37,196 nt of DNA from contig CANGWH010000014.1 in the NCBI GenBank assembly GCA_947457565.1, forward strand, positions 1-37,196, in the 5' to 3' direction. Each line of letters opens with the position of its first letter. Position 1 is the stretch's first letter. A program made the translations under genes and the position numbers. The notes below the pieces were generated by a model, which was given only the letters and a program-made list of their open reading frames with translations, was not told the origin of the DNA and ran no database searches. Of the stretch, positions 14,891 to 23,418 are shown piece after piece. Source of the DNA: Flavobacteriales bacterium (GTDB lineage: Bacteria; Bacteroidota; Bacteroidia; NS11-12g; UBA955).

Positions 14891-16705
14891 ATGTCATTAG
14901 CACTAAGAAACATTGCCATCATCGCTCACGTTGACCACGGAAAAACAACCTTGGTAGACAAAATGCTCTATCAATCCCGATTATTTCGTGAAAACCAGGA
15001 AATGGGAGAACTTATCCTGGACAGTAACGACTTAGAACGCGAGCGCGGAATTACCATTTTGGCGAAGAACGTAAGTGTTCAGTGGAAAGGTGTGAAAATT
15101 AATATTATTGATACTCCAGGTCACGCAGATTTTGGTGGAGAGGTGGAGCGTGTGTTGAATATGGCAGACGGTGTTATCCTTTTGGTGGATGCATTTGAAG
15201 GGCCTATGCCTCAAACGCGTTTTGTTTTACAGAAGGCATTGTCGTTGGGTAAAAAGCCGATTGTAGTTATTAATAAAGTAGATAAGCCTAATTGCGATCC
15301 GGATAAAACCCATGACGAAATTTTTGATTTGTTTTTCAACTTAGGTGCCAACGAGGAGCAACTTGATTTTACTACTGTTTACGGTTCAGGTAAGCAAGGT
15401 TGGTTTGGCCCTGAGTGGAATAAACCCACCGAAGATATTACCTTCTTAATGGATACCATTGTGGATGTAATTCCTTCGCCTGTAATTGAAGAAGGAACTG
15501 TTCAAATGCAGGTAACCAGTTTGGATTATTCTTCGTACACAGGTCGTATAGCTATTGGAAGATTAAAGCGAGGCAATATTCGTGAAAACATGCAAGTGAG
15601 TTTGGTTAAGCGAGATGGTAAGGTGGAGAAGCATAAAATTAAGGAACTGTATGTCTTTAGTGGCTTAGGTAAAATAAAAGTGACTGAAGTCTACGCCGGC
15701 GATATTTGCGCGGTAACTGGATTGGATAATTTTGAAATCGGGGATACTGTTTCTGATATTGAAAATCCAGAAGCTTTACCAGCGTTGAAGATTGATGAGC
15801 CAACAATGAGCATGTTGTTTGCAATCAATAACTCGCCTTTTTTTGGTAAAGAAGGTAAATTTGTTACATCTCAGAAGGTGCGTGAGCGCTTGATGAAAGA
15901 GATGGAAAAGAATCTAGCCTTGCGTGTTGAAGAAACCGGTAGTGCCGATCAGTTTTTGGTTTACGGTAGAGGCGTTATGCACTTGGGTGTATTGGTTGAA
16001 ACCATGCGTAGAGAGGGGTATGAATTGCAAGTAGGTCAGCCACGCGTAATTCTGAAAGAGATAGACGGTAAAAAATGTGAACCAGTAGAAGTATTAACGG
16101 TAGATGTTCCCGAACACCATAGCGGTAAGGTAATTGAACAGGTAAGTCAGAGAAAAGGAGAAATGCTTTCGATGATGCCAAAGGGCGATATGGTACGATT
16201 AGAATTTGAAGTACCATCTCGTGGTTTGATCGGATTACGAAATAATCTTTTAACGGCTACTCAAGGGGAAGCAATCTTGGCTCATCGTTTTAAAGATTAT
16301 GAGCCTTGGAAAGGAACCATGCCAACGCGTATTAATGGGGTGTTGATATCTAAAGATAAGGGATCAGCCACTGGATATTCCATGGATAAGTTGCAAGATA
16401 GAGGTGGGTTCTTTATTCATCCAGGCGCTGAGGTATATACAGGCCAAATTATTGGTGAGCATATTAAGCCCGGAGATTTGGTAGTTAATTTATGCACGGC
16501 TAAACAGTTAACAAACTTCCGTGCTGCGGGTAAAGACGATAACTCAATGCTTGCGCCTCCGCGTGAATTTACCTTGGAAGAAGCCATGGAATACATACAG
16601 GAAGACGAATACGTAGAGGTAACACCCGTGAATATTCGATTACGTAAGATTTTATTGGACGAAAACGAGCGTAAAAGAGCTTCCAATAAATCAGCTGCAG
16701 TTTAA
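14891..16705 (+). CDS. typA: ribosome-associated translational GTPase TypA/BipA
   Basis: BipA binds the ribosome like EF-G and helps 50S assembly and growth under stress or cold. The 604-residue form starts at the ATG at 14891 (MSLALRNIAIIAHVDHGKTT). G1 is at residues 12-20, switch I is ERGITILAKN, G3 DTPGH is at 74-78 and G4 NKVD at 128-131. Domain II and the EF-G-like domains III and V follow, with VLTVDVPEHHSGKVIEQVSQRKGEM and the BipA-specific C-terminal region RGGFFIHPGAEVYTGQIIGEH. The frame is open back to an ATG at 14849 with a GGGGA upstream, adding 14 residues not typical of the family. That leader holds an inverted repeat, CGCGAAATTCGCG at 14861-14873, which may instead be a 5' leader hairpin. 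Confidence 0.95.
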   Translation: MSLALRNIAIIAHVDHGKTTLVDKMLYQSRLFRENQEMGELILDSNDLERERGITILAKNVSVQWKGVKINIIDTPGHADFGGEVERVLNMADGVILLVDAFEGPMPQTRFVLQKALSLGKKPIVVINKVDKPNCDPDKTHDEIFDLFFNLGANEEQLDFTTVYGSGKQGWFGPEWNKPTEDITFLMDTIVDVIPSPVIEEGTVQMQVTSLDYSSYTGRIAIGRLKRGNIRENMQVSLVKRDGKVEKHKIKELYVFSGLGKIKVTEVYAGDICAVTGLDNFEIGDTVSDIENPEALPALKIDEPTMSMLFAINNSPFFGKEGKFVTSQKVRERLMKEMEKNLALRVEETGSADQFLVYGRGVMHLGVLVETMRREGYELQVGQPRVILKEIDGKKCEPVEVLTVDVPEHHSGKVIEQVSQRKGEMLSMMPKGDMVRLEFEVPSRGLIGLRNNLLTATQGEAILAHRFKDYEPWKGTMPTRINGVLISKDKGSATGYSMDKLQDRGGFFIHPGAEVYTGQIIGEHIKPGDLVVNLCTAKQLTNFRAAGKDDNSMLAPPREFTLEEAMEYIQEDEYVEVTPVNIRLRKILLDENERKRASNKSAAV

Positions 16706-16734
16706 TTCACTTGCCATTTATTGTTAGGGTTGTA

Positions 16735-16751
16735 TGGTGTACTATACACCA
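16735..16751. repeat. 17-bp inverted repeat after typA
   Basis: TGGTGTA (16735-16741) and TACACCA (16745-16751) form perfect 7-bp arms around CTA. No T-run follows, so it is either a weak terminator or a protein-binding site in front of the DUF3078 gene, 93 nt upstream of its start. Confidence 0.35.
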
Positions 16752-16843
16752 ATAATACTGCCTCAATTTAACTAGTATTTTCAACAGATATTTGCAGAAA
16801 TATTGGGTTGATGTCACCACTGTATTCAACATATAGAATCATA

Positions 16844-17842
16844 ATGGGTAAGATAGCCTGTTGTGTATGTTGTTGCATGTATTGGTTAGGTGTTTCTTCT
16901 AGTCCTTTAATTGCAAAGGCTCCTCTTTTTTCGTCCTATTCCTTATCCTCAAATCCAGGAAAAAGTCCGTATCACAGAGATTCCAACGCTCGGCGAATCC
17001 TCACGTACGGAGCTGATTTTGGAGCTAACTTCTCGGTTGCTCAAGCTTCACCCAATTGGAGCTCCGGGGCATCAAATAATTACAACGGTAATGGTTTCCT
17101 TTCGGCATTCGCCCAAATAAAAAGAACACATACAAGTTTTGATAATGTATTTAAAATTAACGTGGGTGGAATACGCTCTAGACAGATTGATAATAATCAG
17201 ATTCGATATTATATCACAAAAAAGAACTTAGATAACATCTTTTTAGATAGTAAGTTTGGTCATGTATTCCCACAAAACAACCAGCTTTCTGCCTACGGTG
17301 GTTTAAATTTTCAAACCCAATTACTCAACGGGTATAAGTATGTGAGAAATTCCCAGGGAAGGGAAGAGGGGTTGCTAAATTCTTCGTTTTTAAGCCAAGG
17401 CGTATCGCAATTAGCGGTGGGTTTAGAATTTAAACCAAGCACGCGTTTTTTTGTTCGTATGGGTTATTTTACCCTTAAACAAACCTATGTACTTAATCAA
17501 GATTTGTATACTATAAGGAATGAAGAAGTCATTGCTCGTGTTGCCAAAGGGTCTTTCATCAATAACCAGTTAGGGGTTCAGACTCAGCTGGGTTTGGTAA
17601 AGGAATTTGGGCCCTCCAACATGTATAAAATGAAATTTAACTACTTAGGGTTTGCCCCATATTATGCCGACGAGGCTGTATTGGACAGTAGAATTGATTT
17701 TAACTTCGTTGCCAAATTGAGTAAATACATAAATGTAAATTACACATTAATTGCAATTTTCGATAAAGATTTAGTGAAGCCAGGAGCCAGTGCATGGCAA
17801 AATAGCTGGGTTTTTGGATTGGGGTATTTCCATCAACTTTAA
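16844..17842 (+). CDS. DUF3078 family outer-membrane beta-barrel protein
   Basis: The 332-residue protein begins with a Cys-rich hydrophobic signal region (KIACCVCCCMYWLGVSSSPL). The DUF3078 signature follows: FGANFSVAQASPNWSSGASNNYNGNGFLSAFAQIKRTHTSFDNVFKIN matches the family's NFSQ...NW..GG.NS...N..F......WDN pattern. Alternating beta strands continue to the end (FNYLGFAPYYADEAVLDSRIDFNFVAKLSKYINVNYTLIAIFD), finishing in an aromatic GLGYFHQL, as expected for an outer-membrane barrel. Function is unknown. The ATG at 16844 was chosen because the signal peptide then starts at residue 3; the ATGs at 16808 and 16811 would add about 12 residues before it. It is convergent with the glycosyltransferase, with stops about 33 nt apart. 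Confidence 0.8.
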   Translation: MGKIACCVCCCMYWLGVSSSPLIAKAPLFSSYSLSSNPGKSPYHRDSNARRILTYGADFGANFSVAQASPNWSSGASNNYNGNGFLSAFAQIKRTHTSFDNVFKINVGGIRSRQIDNNQIRYYITKKNLDNIFLDSKFGHVFPQNNQLSAYGGLNFQTQLLNGYKYVRNSQGREEGLLNSSFLSQGVSQLAVGLEFKPSTRFFVRMGYFTLKQTYVLNQDLYTIRNEEVIARVAKGSFINNQLGVQTQLGLVKEFGPSNMYKMKFNYLGFAPYYADEAVLDSRIDFNFVAKLSKYINVNYTLIAIFDKDLVKPGASAWQNSWVFGLGYFHQL

Positions 17843-17875
17843 TGCAGTTGAGTGTTGTTGAACCATGTTGACATG

Positions 17876-19009
17876 CTAACTGTTGATTGGTTGCTGTAAC
17901 AAGTTTAAAATTTTAGCTGCACTGGATTCGTTGTTAAATTGTTGATCCAAAACAGTCCACCGTTTAGTTATATCATCTTCGGTAAATGGAATGTCAAATT
18001 GTTGTTGTATCAATTCTGCAATTTCTGTAGGATGGTCACTGATTCGGCAAAGAGTATCTAACCCCGTTTCCTCTACCATCGGCCCATTAGTTACAATGTG
18101 TCTGCCACGGTATAGTGCGTTTAATAGTTTTAATTTAATTCCCGTAGATTGAAACGTTACAAGCACATTTACTTGTGCATTTTGTACCAAATTAAATATT
18201 TCATCGGCCGATAAATTGGCTCTTAAACTTCCATGGGATAGCGCCGACATTGCTTTTTGAAGGGACAGAGAAGGGTGGCTACCTGCTATAATGCATGGCA
18301 TTGATAACATTGGAAATACCTCGGTGGCTAAGAAGCGTGCCGCACGATCATTTTCTGGTATTCCTAAATTGCCATGGTACAAAACATAATTTCCATTGCC
18401 TTTAAGCGATACTACTTCTGCATTGCTATGAAATGCGGGTACATAGGTGGTTTTACCATAGGTTCTTTGAAAATAGGCGTGCTCCATTGGGGATATAGAT
18501 AAAATTGCCGAAGCGGCAGAGAGAATCGATTCATATCGTTCTAATCGTTTTGCCTCTAGATAGAAAAACGACTTTTTCCAACTGCGTAATTCTGCGTCTC
18601 CAAGCGCTTTGTAATAGTTGTGTTCGATATTGTGAGCGCGAACTAATTTAATCCGGTGTTGCAATTTTGGATGATTCAAATAGGCGGTTGTATGCAATCC
18701 TTCAAAGAGAATGGGGTGATTGTCTTGCATTAATCGATGCAATAAAGCTTTACTCTGTCGAGTAATAACCACATACGGTTCTTTACCCCAAAATGGATTT
18801 ACCAATCTCCGACGAAAATAATAATGGGTTTCAACCGTAATTTGATTAAGTTCTGGGGCTGGTTTTTTGCCTTTGTAAAGAAATACATGCAGAATTACCT
18901 TAACACCTAAGGCATGTAAACTTCTGATTTTATGATAAATATCGGTGGCTCCTCCATAATCAGGGGGGTAGGGTAAATCAAAGGCGATTAAATGCAAAAA
19001 TTGGCTCAA
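17876..19009 (-). CDS. glycosyltransferase (GT-B type), surface polysaccharide or glycan
   Basis: The 377-residue protein matches a Bacteroidota glycosyltransferase family that opens with a DLPYPPDYGGATD motif and a long first Rossmann domain (IYHKIRSLHALGVKVILHVF). KLVRAHNIEHNYY, SILSISPMEHAYF and a second-domain nucleotide-sugar region (YVLYHGNLGIPENDRAARFL... IIAGSHPS) are the GT-B landmarks, with VLVTFQSTGIKLKLLNALYRGRHIVTNGPMVEETGL as the donor-binding E-containing segment. No signal or membrane segment is seen, so it would act at the cytoplasmic face. It is the last gene of a minus operon recQ-GT-GT, 34 nt after the second glycosyltransferase gene. Donor and acceptor cannot be inferred. 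Confidence 0.8.
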   Translation of the reverse strand: MSQFLHLIAFDLPYPPDYGGATDIYHKIRSLHALGVKVILHVFLYKGKKPAPELNQITVETHYYFRRRLVNPFWGKEPYVVITRQSKALLHRLMQDNHPILFEGLHTTAYLNHPKLQHRIKLVRAHNIEHNYYKALGDAELRSWKKSFFYLEAKRLERYESILSAASAILSISPMEHAYFQRTYGKTTYVPAFHSNAEVVSLKGNGNYVLYHGNLGIPENDRAARFLATEVFPMLSMPCIIAGSHPSLSLQKAMSALSHGSLRANLSADEIFNLVQNAQVNVLVTFQSTGIKLKLLNALYRGRHIVTNGPMVEETGLDTLCRISDHPTEIAELIQQQFDIPFTEDDITKRWTVLDQQFNNESSAAKILNLLQQPINS

Positions 19010-19043
19010 AATTTTAATTGTTGAAGTTTGCGAAAATATAGAA

Positions 19044-20168
19044 TTATATCACGGGAAGGTACGATTGATAGAGGTTAATTAAGTGCTGCTTTTCAGCGTT
19101 CCAATGCCAAATTGCGCCTGCTTTAATGCAGTTTTGTTTAAGTTGTTGGTAGAGAATGCTGTTTTCTTGCAGCGTTTGAATTGCTTGGATTATCTGATTT
19201 GTTTCTGCTTCGCAAGTAATGCCAGTTTGAAATTCTTGCAATAAATGTAAATACTCAGGGAATGGGTTAATTAGTGAAGGTAGCTGATCCTGTGCATAAT
19301 CGAAAAATTTATTGTTTAGCGATAAAAAATAACTTAAGCCAGCATTTTCAGATACATTTATGCCAAGCCATGCATACTGGGCAATTGCGGGTAATTGTTG
19401 CGGGAGAATATAACCGGTGAAGTAGACGTTTTTTAAGTTTAAATCAAGGCATTGTTGTTTGAGTTTATCGGCGATATCTCCATGGCCTACTAACACAAGA
19501 GGGATCGACAAGGATGGCAACGCATTAATAAGGATTTCTAAACCTCTGCCTTCATTTAGCGCGCCTTGATACAATAAAAACGGTTGAGTTTTTAATGCTA
19601 TCGGAAGTTGTACTGGCCAAAAATCAGGCTTTGATGTGCGGGGCAAGGGCATGTTGCGGATTACATATACCGGGCGGTTGTATTGTTGTTGAAAGTATTT
19701 TGCAAGGGCATTCCCAACGGTGTATGCAACATGCGTTTTGCTAAAAACCCATTTTTCCACTGTTTGCCAAATCTTTTGTATATGCGGTCTTCGTGCAACC
19801 TCTGGAACATGTGGAAATAATTCGTGAGCATCAAAAAAATGGGTCTTGCCCCGCAATCTGCTTATTATAACTCCTGGAACTGCAGTATCTAAATCAATGC
19901 TGCAAATAGCGTCGAACCGCTGCAATAATAAATATAGGAATAGTCTGAAATTATATTCAATGTAAAACAGTTTTCCTGATTCGAAAATTAGCGTTAACCG
20001 TTTTTGTAAAAAGGGCTGATTAACTATTTTTTTGGAATTCCTTAATTGCCTGCCAACAAGTTGAACCAAATACCCGGCCTCTGTTAGGGTAGTGCAAATG
20101 CGTATCATTCGCTGATCATGAACCAAGTCGTTGGTAACCGTAAATATTATTTTGGGTTGCTTGTTCAT
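19044..20168 (-). CDS. glycosyltransferase family 4-like
   Basis: The 374-residue protein belongs to the Bacteroidota GT4-like family recognised by an N-terminal NDLVHDQRMIRICTTLTEAGY, then DAICSIDLDTAVPGVIISRLRGKTHFFDAHELFPHVPEV, a linker VAYTVGNALAKYFQQQY and the second Rossmann domain LLYQGALNEGRGLEILINALPSL...LVGHGD. The segment GINVSENAGLSYFLSLNNKFFDYAQDQLPSLINPFPEY is typical of this group and carries the donor-phosphate contact. Its start codon overlaps the recQ stop as ATGA at 20165-20168, so it is translationally coupled to recQ. Its neighbour downstream is a second glycosyltransferase from a different subfamily. The donor sugar is unknown. Confidence 0.82.
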   Translation of the reverse strand: MNKQPKIIFTVTNDLVHDQRMIRICTTLTEAGYLVQLVGRQLRNSKKIVNQPFLQKRLTLIFESGKLFYIEYNFRLFLYLLLQRFDAICSIDLDTAVPGVIISRLRGKTHFFDAHELFPHVPEVARRPHIQKIWQTVEKWVFSKTHVAYTVGNALAKYFQQQYNRPVYVIRNMPLPRTSKPDFWPVQLPIALKTQPFLLYQGALNEGRGLEILINALPSLSIPLVLVGHGDIADKLKQQCLDLNLKNVYFTGYILPQQLPAIAQYAWLGINVSENAGLSYFLSLNNKFFDYAQDQLPSLINPFPEYLHLLQEFQTGITCEAETNQIIQAIQTLQENSILYQQLKQNCIKAGAIWHWNAEKQHLINLYQSYLPVI

Positions 20169-22066
20169 GGATTTTTCGAGGGGTAGGTTGGTATTAGTAC
20201 GTTATTTTCTTGAGCGATTGTGCCTTCATCGAGTAGGTTTCGAACAATATTCGTACAATTATTTTGTAATTCGGTTGGTATTCGAAGCAGTAAATTTTCC
20301 AAGGTTATTGGCTTTGCTATAATCTGTTGCACAATCCATTGTTCGTTGTAAAGATCTTTATTATTTCGATTCTTTCTTTTACAAACATCGCACTTGCCAC
20401 AACCGGAATAGGTGTTTTGTCCCGAAAAATATTGCTGCCAAAATACAGATCGGCAGTTTTCAAACGTGGCATATTCCTTTAATCGTTGTAGCGATTGTAC
20501 ACGCAAGTCAAACAATTGCTTTAATGGAGCGTCATTAATGCTCGGGTACATAGATCGTCCTCCTTTAAATAGTATTTTCGGCAAGTCTGTTTGGGGCCAA
20601 TAATTGATAAGTCTCAATTGCTGCATATGAGCTAACTGTCTGCGAACTTCAATTTCTGGCAATCGCAACCGCTTGGCCATAGCAATTTCGTTAATTACCG
20701 TTGGAAATTCAAAAATGCCACCGTGTTGTCTAAGTAGAATGTCTACGGTATTGGAAAGAACAGTATGTTGAATTCTAACTTCGTATACTTCCTGGTAGGG
20801 TGCAATAAACTGAATTCTAGACGGCATGAACCCTGATTCTAATAGTTGGATTTGCGAACAAACCTCTAGTGCTTTTAACCCGATACTAACATTTCGAAGC
20901 GAAATATTGTATTTAGTGGCAATCGTTGCCGGTGAAAAGGGGATAGCATCTAACTGGCCTTGGCCTGGACTTAATTGTAGGGTATTAGCAGTGGCATGGT
21001 AGATTCGTTCCAATTCTATTTTACTGGGATGTTGTTCTTTCAATTGCTGTTCGATTTCAACCCAGTCTGAGGCTTGATGCAGTAAAACACAATAACTCTC
21101 ACCCCCATCTCTACCTGCCCTGCCTGCTTCTTGGTAATAGTCTTCGGGATTTTTCGGCGGTCGAGTATGTAGTACCAATCGAACATCCGGTTTATCTACA
21201 CCCATCCCGAAGGCATTGGTGCAACACATCACGGGAAATTTGCCTTGCATCCATAGGCTTTGTCGTTTGGATCGTTCTTCGGATGATAACCCCGCATGAT
21301 AATAGGTTGCGCCTATTCCGTGTGAATGTAGAAATCTCGCATTTTCTTCGGTTTCTTTTCTAGAAGAAGAAAAGATCAACGAGCAACCTTTCGTTCTTTG
21401 TAGTAATCGCAGGAGATAACCACTTTTATTTTCTGTATTTACAGCATAAAAGTTCAAATTGGGGCGATGGAATTCACCCCTGAAAACAAAGGGTTTTTTT
21501 AATTCAAGTTGGTGAATGATATCGTCTTGTATCCACTGCGGAGCACTGGCCGTAAAAGCAGCTATAATTGCATTGGGAATCAAGGGTTTAACGTCCTTTA
21601 TCTGTCGATAAGACGGCCTAAAATCTTGTCCCCACATCGAAATACAATGCGCTTCATCCACTACTAGAAGTTTGATTGGTAGATTGGGTAGATATTCGCG
21701 GAAATTTGTGGTTTCTAATCGTTCTGGAGAAATATAAATTAATTGATAATGGCCTTGTAACGCATTTTCCATCATTTGTTTAACCTCTTGGCTGTTGTAG
21801 CCAGAATGAATGGCAGCTGCTTGAATCCCTCTTTTTTTAAGACCTTCTACTTGGTCTTTCATCAGTGCAATTAAAGGCGATATTACTAAAGTTAGTCCGC
21901 CCAATACTAAGGCAGGAACTTGGAAGCAGATACTTTTACCCCCCCCAGTGGGCAACAATGCTAAGGTAGATTTACCTTGTAATATCTGTTCAATTACCGG
22001 TTTCTGATCGGGCCTAAAATCGGAGTAGCCCCAATGTTTTTTTAGTATTTCAACGGCAACTTCCAC
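20165..22066 (-). CDS. recQ: RecQ family ATP-dependent DNA helicase, short form
   Basis: This 3'-5' DNA helicase of recombination and repair has Walker A TGGGKS at residues 40-45, DEAHCISMWGQDFRPSY with the DEAH box at 137-140 and the aromatic-rich loop, motif V-VI FGMGVDKPDVRLVLHTRPPKNPEDYYQEAGRAGRDG, and the RecQ-C-terminal zinc site Cys538, Cys556, Cys559 and Cys562. At 633 aa it ends after the winged-helix region; the C-terminal HRDC domain of longer RecQ proteins is missing, as in the short paralogues common in Bacteroidota. It is the first gene of an operon with two glycosyltransferases, an odd partnership. A second, full-length RecQ elsewhere in the genome is likely but not seen here. 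Confidence 0.93.
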   Translation of the reverse strand: MEVAVEILKKHWGYSDFRPDQKPVIEQILQGKSTLALLPTGGGKSICFQVPALVLGGLTLVISPLIALMKDQVEGLKKRGIQAAAIHSGYNSQEVKQMMENALQGHYQLIYISPERLETTNFREYLPNLPIKLLVVDEAHCISMWGQDFRPSYRQIKDVKPLIPNAIIAAFTASAPQWIQDDIIHQLELKKPFVFRGEFHRPNLNFYAVNTENKSGYLLRLLQRTKGCSLIFSSSRKETEENARFLHSHGIGATYYHAGLSSEERSKRQSLWMQGKFPVMCCTNAFGMGVDKPDVRLVLHTRPPKNPEDYYQEAGRAGRDGGESYCVLLHQASDWVEIEQQLKEQHPSKIELERIYHATANTLQLSPGQGQLDAIPFSPATIATKYNISLRNVSIGLKALEVCSQIQLLESGFMPSRIQFIAPYQEVYEVRIQHTVLSNTVDILLRQHGGIFEFPTVINEIAMAKRLRLPEIEVRRQLAHMQQLRLINYWPQTDLPKILFKGGRSMYPSINDAPLKQLFDLRVQSLQRLKEYATFENCRSVFWQQYFSGQNTYSGCGKCDVCKRKNRNNKDLYNEQWIVQQIIAKPITLENLLLRIPTELQNNCTNIVRNLLDEGTIAQENNVLIPTYPSKNP

Positions 22067-22100
22067 TAGTTTCTAAATAACCTCTAACGAGCAGGGGGGC

Positions 22101-23099
22101 TTAAGAATTGGTAACTTCCTCGCGAAAGGCTTGGACTGTTTGGTGAATCGACTTAAAGAATTGATTACGTTGTTTTTCTGCTACTTTGCTTAGGAGGGTA
22201 CTTTTCGACATTATAATATTCAACCAAGATTCGGTAGTTTCATTAAAAAAACGATTATTACTTCGGGCAAAGTTGAATGTATTGTAGCTAATATAACTGG
22301 CCTGGTGGCTATCGGAACGAAGAAAAACGGTGTTGTTCCCAATCATCAAGTCGCTTGCATATAAGTCGTAAGGCGTATCCATGAATTGATTGTTTACGGG
22401 GTTGTATTTTTTGCCTTCTTCTGCCTGTTTAGCCGCCATTTTTAATATCCCGTCGCAATCGGCTAGAATTTCTAATACCGTTTCTTTTTCTTGGAAGAAA
22501 CCGGCTTCCCAATAAAAACGAATTTGCTGCAATGTACTTTTTAGTGTGTCTTCGTTCCATATTTCTGTAGTTGGAATGCTCATAAACATTTCTCGAACTT
22601 TAGGGACGGCCTCCATCCATGCATCGGGAAGTTGAGTTTCTTCAACTTTTCTGCCTTGTAGGGCTACAGAGTTTAACAAGCTTTTGTTCCAATAGACCAT
22701 TTTGAAACGGGCTAATTTGGCAAAAAAGAAATGATAAAACACGGGTAAGTCCTCGGCAGCGTAGATCAACTTGTGGTTGGGGAACTTCATCATCCATAAT
22801 AAATCACCGGACAACACGCGTAAGTAATTGGAGAAACTCTCTGGATCGGGCGTTAATTTATTGATTCTAAACGCTACCATATCCGAATTTATCTCCGCCA
22901 GTGCTTCTAACGGGATGTTATAATGGATGCATATGGCATAAGTTTCGGCTAGGGTTAAGTCTGTTTCGCCTCGTAATCTTCTGTAAATGCTGTCTAGGCT
23001 AACTTTTAGCAGCTCACTTAATTCTTCCGCTAGATTAATATGCGCTGGGGCTGTCCGTTTTAACAGCTCAATAAAATGGTTTTGAACTTGCTTTGACAT
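22101..23099 (-). CDS. helix-turn-helix transcriptional regulator with unknown C-terminal domain
   Basis: Residues 22-50 of the 332-residue protein (INLAEELSELLKVSLDSIYRRLRGETDLTL) form an Xre/BetR-like helix-turn-helix with a clear second recognition helix; LAETYAICIHYNIPLEAL completes the domain. The remaining 260 residues are mostly helical, without a recognisable enzyme motif, and could be a ligand-binding or dimerisation domain seen in other Bacteroidota regulators of this size. The start is ATG at 23099; the longer frame would need a TTG at 23138 and add 13 basic or aromatic residues. A perfect 10-bp palindrome TTTTGCAAAA at 23131-23140 lies 32 nt upstream and could be an autoregulatory site. 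It lies 34 nt downstream of nothing transcribed on the same strand except lolD, beyond the candidate ncRNA. Target genes are unknown. Confidence 0.75.
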   Translation of the reverse strand: MSKQVQNHFIELLKRTAPAHINLAEELSELLKVSLDSIYRRLRGETDLTLAETYAICIHYNIPLEALAEINSDMVAFRINKLTPDPESFSNYLRVLSGDLLWMMKFPNHKLIYAAEDLPVFYHFFFAKLARFKMVYWNKSLLNSVALQGRKVEETQLPDAWMEAVPKVREMFMSIPTTEIWNEDTLKSTLQQIRFYWEAGFFQEKETVLEILADCDGILKMAAKQAEEGKKYNPVNNQFMDTPYDLYASDLMIGNNTVFLRSDSHQASYISYNTFNFARSNNRFFNETTESWLNIIMSKSTLLSKVAEKQRNQFFKSIHQTVQAFREEVTNS

Positions 23100-23130
23100 T
23101 TTGCGATTTTCCGTAAAGCTAAAAAAAATC

Positions 23131-23140
23131 TTTTGCAAAA
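23131..23140. promoter_or_regulatory. palindrome in the HTH gene promoter
   Basis: TTTTGCAAAA is a perfect 10-bp palindrome between the HTH regulator start (23099) and the candidate ncRNA. Its position suits an operator acting on either transcript, but its short AT-rich arms make chance plausible. Confidence 0.25.
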
Positions 23141-23174
23141 ATCACAAATGGCAATAATTTTTTGTAATTTTAGT

Positions 23175-23385
23175 AGATATAAGTTGCTTAAATTCTAATT
23201 GAATCAGAGTTAGTTGCATTTATTACTAATGCGAACTAGACCGTGGATTAATGTCCGTAATGCCCTTTGATTCGCAGCGATAATCTTTGTGAGGTTCCAA
23301 TGGATTGGAGCCTATTGGAATAAGTTTCTAACACTTTAAAATTAGAATTAGCCGCTTCTTGGAAACAGGGAGCGGTTTTGTTTAA
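23175..23385 (+). ncRNA. candidate structured non-coding RNA with its own terminator
   Basis: The 319 nt between the HTH gene start (23099) and the lolD stop (23419) hold no ORF but contain ordered secondary structure. Hairpin 1 is TAGTTGCATT (23211-23220) with AATGCGAACTA (23228-23238), ten pairs and one bulged G. Hairpin 2 is GGTTCCAA (23293-23300) with TTGGAGCC (23305-23312), eight pairs. AATTCTAATT (23191-23200) pairs perfectly with AATTAGAATT (23340-23349), closing both hairpins into one domain. CCGCTTC (23352-23358) with GGAGCGG (23369-23375) followed by TTTTGTTT is an intrinsic terminator. Hairpin 2 and the terminator each contain one G-U pair that would be a C-A mismatch on the minus strand, so the RNA is most likely plus-strand. 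A weak box TAATTTTA is at 23165-23172. Size and closed shape recall 6S RNA, but I cannot assign a family. Ends are approximate. Confidence 0.45.
23352..23383 (+). terminator. terminator of the candidate ncRNA
   Basis: A seven-pair stem, CCGCTTC with GGAGCGG (one G-U), is followed by TTTTGTTT. No plus-strand protein gene ends upstream of it, which implies an unannotated plus-strand transcript. On the minus strand the stem has a C-A mismatch and no good T-run, so it is not the lolD terminator. Confidence 0.55.
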
Positions 23386-23418
23386 TAAAGCAGTTGAATT
23401 TTTAAGTTATTTCGGCAA

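Noticed and set aside
23175-23385. tmRNA, SRP RNA or RNase P RNA in the gene-free stretch
   Set aside because: No tRNA-like T-arm (GGTTCGAATCC) or CCA end, no SRP GGAAG tetraloop motif, and the length is too short for RNase P RNA or tmRNA.
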